Assembly: GCF_002835825.1 (NCBI RefSeq)
Contig: NZ_PIZH01000023.1
Span: forward strand, 1-11,876
From: Methanoregula sp.
GTDB lineage: Archaea; Halobacteriota; Methanomicrobia; Methanomicrobiales; Methanospirillaceae
DNA: 11,876 nucleotides
Direction of reading: 5' to 3'
The position numbers and the translations under genes were made by a program. Within the stretch, counting starts at the first letter, position 1. Each line of letters starts with the position of its first letter. The notes under the pieces are model-generated. The model had not been told where the DNA came from. It was given only the letters and a program-made list of their open reading frames with translations, and ran no database searches. Shown here one piece after another: positions 1-5,349 of this stretch.

Positions 1-167
1 AAATAGAGCTCGGCCATGCCGCAGTAGGGGCCGGAGTCGAATACCTCCTGGTTGATCATGACGATGTTTGCGTCATGGTTGGCTACCACGGTTGCGATAT
101 CCCGCAGGACGCCCCTGCGGTTCTCTGCAATGATCCGGATTGCCGAGCGTTGAGGTTCAGACTCCAT
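1..167 (-). CDS. ACT-domain protein, N-terminal part (cut by window edge)
   Basis: Reading leftward from an ATG at 167-165, 55 codons are open to the window edge. The protein begins MESEPQRSAIRIIAENRRGV and continues through LRDIATVVANHDANI. This is the beta-alpha-beta opening of an ACT domain, where I-x-I-x-A-E-N-R-x-G-V-L-x-D-I is the usual first strand, ligand loop and helix. ACT domains bind small ligands, usually amino acids, and regulate enzymes or transcription. In methanogens, free-standing ACT proteins of about 200 residues are common and poorly characterised, and this may be one of them. The part that would show an enzyme or other domain lies outside the window. No Shine-Dalgarno sequence precedes the ATG, which lies 8 bases after the tRNA-Gly 3' end, so the mRNA is probably shared with or cut from the tRNA. 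Confidence 0.75.
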   Translation of the reverse strand, partial: MESEPQRSAIRIIAENRRGVLRDIATVVANHDANIVMINQEVFDSGPYCGMAELY

Positions 168-175
168 AGGCTTGA

Positions 176-246
176 TGCGATAACCGGGGATCGAACCCGG
201 GTTAGAAGCTTGGGAAGCTCCTGTCCTACCGCTAGACTATTATCGC
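176..246 (-). tRNA. tRNA-Gly, anticodon CCC
   Basis: The minus strand folds into a full cloverleaf. The acceptor stem GCGATAA pairs with TTATCGC (246-240 with 183-177), followed by discriminator A at 176. The D-arm contains AGCGGTAGGA. The anticodon stem GGAGC/GCTTC encloses loop TTCCCAA, so the anticodon is CCC. The T-arm contains the conserved GGTTCGATCCC. CCA is not encoded (the next bases are TCA), so it must be added after transcription. There is no intron. It reads GGG codons. Confidence 0.96.
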
Positions 247-280
247 ACGCGTTGCTGCTCTGAATTATTGGGTGAGTTTA

Positions 281-292
281 ACATAAAAATAT
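281..292 (-). promoter_or_regulatory. TATA box for tRNA-Gly (and probably the ACT gene)
   Basis: The minus strand reads ATATTTTTATGT here, 35-46 bases upstream of the tRNA 5' end. This allows an archaeal start about 25 bases downstream and a short leader for RNase P removal. It is the only good AT-rich box before the tRNA. Confidence 0.55.
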
Positions 293-301
293 CCCGGTTG
301 C

Positions 302-340
302 CCGCGGGTTCGTTTATAACCGCGGAAAACAAAATATATT
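302..340 (+). promoter_or_regulatory. Promoter region of the 419-1360 gene with a dyad over the TATA box
   Basis: Two AT-rich boxes are present: TTTATAA at 313-319 and AAAATATATT at 331-340. The first sits inside an inverted repeat, CCGCGG(G)TT at 302-310 and AACCGCGG at 318-325, with one unpaired G. A protein bound at the dyad would compete with TATA-binding protein. I cannot tell which box is used; predicted starts are about 343 or 365. Confidence 0.45.
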
Positions 341-418
341 CAGAGAAGGCTGTTCTTCCAGATGGCATGCAATAGATGCCCTGAGGGAAGAACTCCCGAG
401 ATAAAAGGATACGATACC

Positions 419-1360
419 ATGCGCCTGCGAATCCCTCTACTCATCCTGATGGCTTGCCTGCTCTCCCTTGCATGCGCTCCTGCGCAGGGGGCAAACAGCG
501 GCCCTGTCACCGTCCTGTACCAGAACTCGTTCTCGAGCAATCCCCAGTGGGTAACCAACAATCCCTCCCTGGATTACTGGGACCCCGGGCTCCAGATGTA
601 TCATTTTGCCATCGAGCCCAGCACCGGTGCCTATGCTTACACGCTGGTCAAGGGCTACGAGAAGCAACCGTTCACACTGGAATACGATCTGATTCTCAAT
701 AAAGTGGATGAAGGAGCCACTTTCCGTCTGGGGTTCTCAGGGGCAGAGATGAACCCGGAAGTTGGCCCCAATGTCCTCACCGAGTTCACCAATGCAAAAT
801 ACGGTCAGATCCTGTGGCTCCGGCTGGTCACTCCCGGCAATAAGCTGATGAGAGTCAACAGCAAGTCGGGGGATACGCAGAGCAGTGGCAGCATTGCCTA
901 CAATGGCCCGACGGTGAATTACGAGCTCAACAAGACCTACCGGGTCACAGTGGATTACAACAAGGACCAGCGTACCCTCACCATGAAGGTTAACGAGAAG
1001 ACGAGCGGGAAGCAGATCTGGGGGTATTACATCAACACGGTAGAAGACCTGAGCGGGATGGACCGCATCTACTTGGGCTCGATTGGGGACTATGGCCCGA
1101 TGCACCGGTACGCTGAAGGCTATCTCGACAATGTCCGGCTCACTATTCCATCCGCAGCGGAGGAAACGACTTCCGCTGCCGCGGTAACAACTGCCCCGCA
1201 GACCATAACGACACGGCCAACCGCGATCCGGACGACCGTTGAGCAGACTCCCCTTCCGGAACCCACTCCCCAGGAGTCCCCGCTCCCGGCACCCATAACC
1301 ATTCTCGCCCTGTGTATTGCAGGGGCCTGTATAGCGCTGTTCATATCCGGGCGAAAATAA
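419..1360 (+). CDS. Secreted, C-terminally anchored beta-sandwich-like surface protein (unknown function)
   Basis: The product has 313 residues. Residues 1-24 form a signal peptide (MRLRIPLLILMACLLSLACA, with likely cleavage near AQG-A). Residues about 30-245 are rich in aromatic residues and alternating strands (for example TLEYDLILN, YRVTVDYNKDQRTLTMKV, DRIYLGS, GYLDNVRLTI). This resembles a LamG/concanavalin-type jelly roll, which in other proteins often binds glycans; I see no catalytic motif. Residues about 246-290 are a Thr/Pro/Ala-rich stalk, and about 292-309 form a membrane helix ending in GRK. The protein should sit outside the cell, tethered by its C-terminus. I chose ATG 419 because it begins the signal peptide and has AAAAGGA 9 bases upstream; an in-frame ATG at 362 would put 19 polar residues in front of the signal. 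No substrate can be named. Confidence 0.8.
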   Translation: MRLRIPLLILMACLLSLACAPAQGANSGPVTVLYQNSFSSNPQWVTNNPSLDYWDPGLQMYHFAIEPSTGAYAYTLVKGYEKQPFTLEYDLILNKVDEGATFRLGFSGAEMNPEVGPNVLTEFTNAKYGQILWLRLVTPGNKLMRVNSKSGDTQSSGSIAYNGPTVNYELNKTYRVTVDYNKDQRTLTMKVNEKTSGKQIWGYYINTVEDLSGMDRIYLGSIGDYGPMHRYAEGYLDNVRLTIPSAAEETTSAAAVTTAPQTITTRPTAIRTTVEQTPLPEPTPQESPLPAPITILALCIAGACIALFISGRK

Positions 1361-1373
1361 TCCTTTCCTAACG

Positions 1374-1380
1374 TTTTTTT
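1374..1380 (+). terminator. Oligo-T terminator after the surface-protein gene
   Basis: Seven T residues start 14 bases after the stop codon. Archaeal RNA polymerase terminates at such runs without needing a hairpin. Confidence 0.6.
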
Positions 1381-1654
1381 GCACTCCCGTTTCACTGCGG
1401 GATTGCAGTATCAGAATTCTGCACGGGAGAATTCCCGTGGCATGAAGGTAAAAAAGGATAGTGTGGATGGGGTGTGTATGATCTCCGGAGACACGAGTGT
1501 TCTCCGGACCTCTGGAGTTGGTACTGAATCACTGCCGCATGGTGGCGGCAGCATGAGGCGATAGTGGTGCCCTTACCTGCATTCTGGCCCGTGTGCAGCG
1601 GGCCTGAAGACGTGCGGTCAACATTCATTCCGGTGCGTGGCAAGAGGTGCCATC
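1381..1654. other. Gene-free stretch with three strong hairpins
   Basis: No convincing gene lies here. Three perfect or near-perfect inverted repeats do. The first is CACGGGA/TCCCGTG (1422-1428, 1433-1439, loop GAAT). The second is TCCGGAGACAC/GTG-T-TCTCCGGA (1484-1494, 1497-1508, one bulged T). The third is CTGCCGC/GCGGCAG (1532-1538, 1545-1551, loop ATGGTG). A weaker TGGCA/TGCCA at 1638-1652 directly follows the stop of the minus-strand gene at 1655 and could help end its transcript. The three large stems could belong to a non-coding RNA, but I see no promoter for one on either strand. Confidence 0.5.
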
Positions 1655-1891
1655 TCATGAACTGCGGGGCATCCCGTGATCGTTTGTCAGGATTCCTGCG
1701 CTAATGACCGGGAGATCCGGTGTGCCGTTCGTCCCCCCTGAACCGGTACTGGTAGTTCCGTGCGGGGAACCAGGTACCAGGATTATGCTGCCACAGTCAC
1801 CATCGGGAAGTGCTGCGGAAGCGGGGGACGAGATCAGCCCAACCGAGAGCAGGACAAGGGACAGTCCGATCATGATGATGCCGGTGTTCAT
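1655..1891 (-). CDS. Small exported protein (unknown)
   Basis: The product has 78 residues. Residues 1-27 are a clear signal peptide: MNTGIIM, a hydrophobic core IGLSLVLLSVGLIS, then SPASAA with a signal-peptidase site after ASA. The mature part is about 50 residues, rich in Gly, Ser, Thr and Pro, with one Cys (DGDCGS). It has no second membrane helix and no known motif. On the minus strand AAGGAG lies about 8 bases before ATG 1891, a good ribosome binding site. It is transcribed away from the FHA regulator gene and shares its 250-base upstream region, so it is a possible target of that regulator (inference). It resembles no family I know. Confidence 0.65.
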   Translation of the reverse strand: MNTGIIMIGLSLVLLSVGLISSPASAALPDGDCGSIILVPGSPHGTTSTGSGGTNGTPDLPVISAGILTNDHGMPRSS

Positions 1892-1965
1892 TACGTGGTC
1901 TCCTTTTGTTCTGGATGGGTCGGTGACACGCCGAATCAGCTTCGTGCATCACCTGATTATCCTGT

Positions 1966-1988
1966 TTTATTGGTGAGCTGATAAATAC
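1966..1988 (-). promoter_or_regulatory. Candidate TATA boxes for the small exported protein
   Basis: The minus strand carries GTATTTATC (1988-1980) and, just downstream, AATAAAAC. Either would start a transcript near 1945-1957, giving a leader of roughly 55-65 bases before ATG 1891. Which one is used cannot be decided. Confidence 0.35.
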
Positions 1989-2011
1989 CCAGAATTCCCG
2001 GGGTTGGGTGA

Positions 2012-2046
2012 TGTAACCCGGTGGTTACAGCAATCAACCCGGATGG
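2012..2046. promoter_or_regulatory. Operator-like dyad plus direct repeat between divergent genes
   Basis: A perfect inverted repeat TGTAACC-CGGT-GGTTACA occupies 2012-2029. Overlapping it, AACCCGGTGG (2015-2024) is repeated as AACCCGGATGG (2036-2046), 21 bases apart, which is two turns of the helix. The cluster lies 30-60 bases upstream of the TATA box of the FHA regulator and also upstream of the divergent small gene. Its form suits a dimeric winged-helix regulator; which protein binds is unknown. Confidence 0.45.
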
Positions 2047-2074
2047 TGTAATTATGAAGAGAAACCATAAGCAG

Positions 2075-2084
2075 AAAATATAAA
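2075..2084 (+). promoter_or_regulatory. TATA box of the wHTH-FHA gene
   Basis: AAAATATAAA matches the archaeal TATA element, preceded by GCAG. A start near 2108 would give a leader of about 36 bases containing the ribosome binding site GGTGGAG at 2133-2139. Confidence 0.6.
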
Positions 2085-2143
2085 CAGTCATACCCTTATG
2101 TTCCGGTAACCAAGAGAAGGTGTATTTCCCCTGGTGGAGCAAC

Positions 2144-2929
2144 ATGGACCCCGCTGACAAATCCCCAACACTCATCGTTCACGAGGACTCCGACTCGCTT
2201 GAGGAGCTGTCGGAATACCTTGATGTGCTATCAAGCAGCGCCCGGTTACGGATTTTAAAATTTTTAGAAAAGAAACCCCGCGATGCCCGATCCATCTCCA
2301 AGGAGATCGAGACGAGCTACGAGAACACCAAGAAGCACCTTGATCGGCTGCTGAGCATCGGTGTGATCAAAAAGGAGGCGGGGCTCGGTGCCCCGACGTC
2401 GAAAGGGATCCACCCGGTCTGGGAGTATTCCCTGGTCCCGGGGGGTCTTGAGGCCATCATCCGGAACCTCGGGCTCTTTTCGAACACCCGGGTCCAGGTA
2501 GTGGGAAGCGATATCGCGCGCCGGCTTGATGAAGTGAAAGGCACCCTCTCCAGGGAAGTGCTGGGAAATGCCCCGGCAGCCATCGTCCTCGGCGGTCCTG
2601 ATGACAAAAAGGTGTTCCTGTTAAAAGGCGACAGTATCGCTGTCGGCAGGAACGACCCGGAGAATGCGGCATCGTTCCGGCCGGACAAAGACATCGTCCT
2701 TGCCGACAGTTATTCTGCGGTCACCCGGGTCTCCCGCCCCCACGCAAAATTCACCCATGACAAGAGCGGGTGGTTTCTGGAAGATTCCGGTAGCACCGGG
2801 GGAACCCAGCTGAATAACCACAAGCTGGAGAAAGGCGTCAAGAGTGCGCTCCACGACGGGGATCTTATTGAACTGGCAAAAGGCATCTCCGGTGTCAGGC
2901 TGGTCGTGATCCTGCCCGGGGCGCAATAA
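2144..2929 (+). CDS. Winged-helix DNA-binding protein with C-terminal FHA domain
   Basis: The product has 261 residues. Residues 20-100 form an ArsR-like winged helix: LDVLSSSARLRILKFL (helices 1-2), ARSISKEIETSYENTKKHLDRLLSIGVI (helix-turn-helix), then a wing ending WEYSL. Residues about 100-140 are a linker helix. Residues about 145-258 are an FHA domain: IAVGR (G168, R169), SRPHAKF (S197, H200), DSGSTGGTQLNN (S217, T218, T221). FHA domains bind phosphothreonine peptides. The usual Asn of GSTNGT is Gly219 here, so binding could be altered. No signal or membrane segment is present, so it is cytoplasmic. It lies directly before the kinase gene, with 75 bases between them, suggesting that a phosphorylated partner or its own phosphorylation controls DNA binding (inference). 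ATG 2144 was chosen because GGTGGAG lies 4 bases upstream; an ATG at 2120 adds 8 residues and has no such site. Confidence 0.88.
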   Translation: MDPADKSPTLIVHEDSDSLEELSEYLDVLSSSARLRILKFLEKKPRDARSISKEIETSYENTKKHLDRLLSIGVIKKEAGLGAPTSKGIHPVWEYSLVPGGLEAIIRNLGLFSNTRVQVVGSDIARRLDEVKGTLSREVLGNAPAAIVLGGPDDKKVFLLKGDSIAVGRNDPENAASFRPDKDIVLADSYSAVTRVSRPHAKFTHDKSGWFLEDSGSTGGTQLNNHKLEKGVKSALHDGDLIELAKGISGVRLVVILPGAQ

Positions 2930-2940
2930 ACTGCGGGTGA

Positions 2941-2969
2941 AAGGGACACACCTATAAAAACAATCCCTT
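2941..2969 (+). promoter_or_regulatory. Kinase-gene promoter: TATA box inside an inverted repeat
   Basis: TATAAAAA at 2953-2960 is a good TATA box, with an expected start near 2981-2985. It is bracketed by AAGGGA (2941-2946) and TCCCTT (2964-2969). The transcript would begin at or within the purine run AAGAGAGAGG (2981-2990), whose GAGG is 14 bases from ATG 3005, rather far for a ribosome binding site. Confidence 0.5.
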
Positions 2970-3004
2970 CCAGTACGAATAAGAGAGAGGTTTTTCACTC
3001 CCCC

Positions 3005-5128
3005 ATGATCCCGTTTTCATCCTTTCGCATCATCGTGATTATCACGCTTGCCGCCATGCTCATCAGCCTGCCGGCTGCTGCCGCCGAGCATACCGTGGGC
3101 CCCCGAGGAGCCGAGTTCTCCACGATCAAGGATGCCGTTGACTGGGCGGTTGGTGGCGATACCATCCGTGTCATGAGCGGGACGTACACGGATCCCGTCA
3201 GGATTGACAAGAAACTGACCCTGATCGGCGTGGACAGCGGCAGCGGGGCGCCGGTCATCGCGTCGCAGCCGGCAGCGAGCGGCATCGAGATTCACGCCGA
3301 CGGTTGTTCCGTGCAGGGATTCACTATCATGGGTAGTGCCGGCGCGAGTGGGATCCGCGTCTCCTCGGACAGCAACTTCATCCGGCACAATACCATCCGG
3401 GCCAATGGCGAAGGAATCACCCTCGTTTCATCAGACAAGAACTCAATTGTCGGCAACACGCTCATGGAAAATAACCGGGCGGGGATTTCCCTTACCGCAT
3501 CGAGCAGCAACACGTTCGATGGCAACACCCTCCGGGACAATGCCATCGGGATGACCATGGACGCCGAATCGCGGTCCAACACGGTCTCCCGCAACATGTT
3601 CTTCAATACCCAGAATGTTGTCTCGAAGAGTCCCAGTTCCTTATGGAGCAGCCCCGCCACCTACCAGTACACGTACCTGGGAACAACAGCAAAGAGCCGG
3701 ATGGGCAATTACTGGAACGATTACCGCGGGAAGGATGCGAACGGGGACGGTATCGGCGATATCCCCTATCCCACGCAGACCAGTGCTGCCACCGGTAGCG
3801 GAAACGATCCATATTCTGCCGACGACTTTCCCCTGATGGACCCGGTTACGTATTATGCCTCGATGAGTGTCGATGGCACTCCTTCCTCCGCAGGTATCAC
3901 CGCTTCACCATCTCCGGTCACTACCCGGCTCCCCGTGACACCTGGCATGGAAAACACGGCTGTACAGACTCCCCGCCCAACGCAAATGGCATATCAGCCC
4001 ACGAGCCCGACCCCTTCCGGGAGCCCGGGGATCGAAGAGTGGCTTACCCGAGTCCTGCAGAGTATCCCCCTGACCGGGGTTGTCCTCATTGCGATCGGCC
4101 TTGTGCTTGCCGGTATCGGGGTATTCCTCTTCGTTTTCCGCTCATCTGAAGAAGTGTCCCTCCCCGAATCCCTTGCCCCGGTCACCACGCGGGCAGCCTC
4201 CGTCCTGAAGGGAGCCGTTGACAAGACCTGGGGGCTTGTCACGCGTCCCGCAGAGACGGTGGCAGAACCGGCGGAAGAGACACGGGCTTCGCCCCTTCCC
4301 GCAGCAACGGACCAGAAGAACTACTTCCCAAGAGAGCTGGAGAGCAAGTATACTGACATATCGTTTGTCGGGCGGGGAGGGATCGCCTGGGTCTTCTCGG
4401 CGTACCGTAAGACTGATGGTGTCCGGGTTGCCGTGAAGATCCCCATCAGTTTCGACGAGGTGACCGGGAAGTGTTTCTTAAACGAGATCGCTGCCTGGGA
4501 GACCCTCAGGCACGAAAATATCGTTGAGGTCTCGGCGGTGAACATCCTGCCGGTCCCGTACGTGGAGATGGAGTTTGTCCCGGGATCGCTTGAAGCGCTG
4601 GAAAAACCCCTCCCGGTCTGGAAGGCAGTCCGTCTCATCACCGGTGTAACGGAAGGGCTCCGGTACGCCCATGACCACGGGTTCATCCACCGCGACATCA
4701 AGCCGCATAACATCCTCTTAACGGATGAACTGGTGCCAAAGATAACCGACTGGGGGATGAGCAAGGTGCTCGCAGCCGATGTCAAGAAATCGAGCGTTGC
4801 CGGGTTCTCCCTCTCCTATGCAGCCCCCGAGCAGGTATCCCCATCCGAGTTCGGAAGGACAGATGAACGGACGGATATCTACCAGCTCGGGGTTGTCTTT
4901 TACGAGCTCGTTACCGGGTCAATCCCCTTTGGCGGCGAGAGCATCGTCGAAGTCGGAAATGCAATCCTGCGTGACCCCGCGCTCCCCCCATCCGAATATA
5001 ATCCTGAAGCGGAAGCTGTGGAGAAGATTATCCTGAAGTGCCTGGAGAAGGGCCCGGCAGAACGCTACCAATCGGCAGAGGAGCTGCTAGCCGCACTCAA
5101 AGGGTACCTTGACGAGGATGACGGATGA
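3005..5128 (+). CDS. Membrane Ser/Thr protein kinase with extracellular NosD-type beta-helix sensor
   Basis: The product has 707 residues. Residues 1-27 are a signal peptide ending LPAAAA. Residues about 30-280 form a right-handed beta-helix of the NosD/CASH type, with repeats of about 23 residues (NFIRHNTIRANGEGI, NSIVGNTLMENNRAGI, NTFDGNTLRDNAIGM) and the typical closing segment NYWNDYRGKDANGDGIGDIP (235-254). A Ser/Thr/Pro-rich stalk spans about 283-350 and a membrane helix 354-379. From about 451 comes a Hanks-type kinase: glycine loop GRGGIAWV (456-463), VAVK with Lys478, HRDIKPHN with catalytic Asp564, DWG (582-584, in place of DFG), APE (607-609) and DIYQLGVVFYELVTG. All key catalytic residues are present, so activity is likely. 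The topology puts the beta-helix outside and the kinase inside. Beta-helices of this type often bind carbohydrates, but the ligand is unknown. The likely partner is the FHA protein encoded just upstream. Confidence 0.92.
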   Translation: MIPFSSFRIIVIITLAAMLISLPAAAAEHTVGPRGAEFSTIKDAVDWAVGGDTIRVMSGTYTDPVRIDKKLTLIGVDSGSGAPVIASQPAASGIEIHADGCSVQGFTIMGSAGASGIRVSSDSNFIRHNTIRANGEGITLVSSDKNSIVGNTLMENNRAGISLTASSSNTFDGNTLRDNAIGMTMDAESRSNTVSRNMFFNTQNVVSKSPSSLWSSPATYQYTYLGTTAKSRMGNYWNDYRGKDANGDGIGDIPYPTQTSAATGSGNDPYSADDFPLMDPVTYYASMSVDGTPSSAGITASPSPVTTRLPVTPGMENTAVQTPRPTQMAYQPTSPTPSGSPGIEEWLTRVLQSIPLTGVVLIAIGLVLAGIGVFLFVFRSSEEVSLPESLAPVTTRAASVLKGAVDKTWGLVTRPAETVAEPAEETRASPLPAATDQKNYFPRELESKYTDISFVGRGGIAWVFSAYRKTDGVRVAVKIPISFDEVTGKCFLNEIAAWETLRHENIVEVSAVNILPVPYVEMEFVPGSLEALEKPLPVWKAVRLITGVTEGLRYAHDHGFIHRDIKPHNILLTDELVPKITDWGMSKVLAADVKKSSVAGFSLSYAAPEQVSPSEFGRTDERTDIYQLGVVFYELVTGSIPFGGESIVEVGNAILRDPALPPSEYNPEAEAVEKIILKCLEKGPAERYQSAEELLAALKGYLDEDDG

Positions 5129-5153
5129 ACCGTGATAGACGGGGTGACCGGGC

Positions 5154-5345
5154 ATGAGCGAACCGGAAAAGACATTTGAACCCGCGACATGCTGCCACTG
5201 TGACGGCGAGGGGTGCCTGTACTGCAACAAGACCGGGACCGTCCTTGTCAGAGCCCCAAAGACCCCCTGCGGACCGTGCGAGGGTGTTGGCTGCATCTAC
5301 TGCGGGTTCACCGGGTGGGCCGGGCCCAAGAGCCGCTGCGATTGA
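5154..5345 (+). CDS. Small cysteine-rich protein with two DnaJ-like zinc modules
   Basis: The product has 63 residues, 10 of them Cys. The module C-x2-C-x-G-x-G-C-x-Y-C-x2-T-G occurs twice, at 13-28 and 39-54, exactly 26 residues apart. It resembles the CxxCxGxG repeats of the DnaJ zinc-finger region, which binds two zinc ions and non-native proteins. Nothing else of DnaJ is present. It most likely binds two metal ions; a role in redox control, folding or as an adaptor is conjecture. GGGGTGA lies 9 bases before ATG 5154, and the gene starts 25 bases after the kinase stop with no terminator between, so it is probably co-transcribed with the kinase. It ends 4 bases from the convergent gene. Confidence 0.8.
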   Translation: MSEPEKTFEPATCCHCDGEGCLYCNKTGTVLVRAPKTPCGPCEGVGCIYCGFTGWAGPKSRCD

Positions 5346-5349
5346 CGTT

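Noticed and set aside
362..418. 19-residue N-terminal extension of the surface protein
   Set aside because: It would put polar residues before the signal peptide; ATG 419 has the ribosome binding site and the right N-terminus.
737..1384. 215-codon open frame antisense to the surface-protein gene
   Set aside because: Shadow of a gene with a signal peptide and membrane anchor; no motif or start signal of its own.
1442..1564. Plus-strand frame beginning MKVKKDSVDG in the hairpin region
   Set aside because: Short, no ribosome binding site at proper distance, no recognisable pattern, and its codons are set by the inverted repeats.
1392..1658. Minus-strand open frame of 88 codons overlapping the stop of the small exported gene by four bases
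   Set aside because: The overlap looks like translational coupling, but the protein is an irregular Cys/His/Arg/Ser mix with no strand or helix pattern. The frame also runs through all three hairpins, and there is no ribosome binding site.
3380..3610. Near-repeats of about 69 bases that could suggest a DNA repeat array
   Set aside because: They encode the 23-residue beta-helix turns and are not conserved at DNA level; not CRISPR or satellite DNA.
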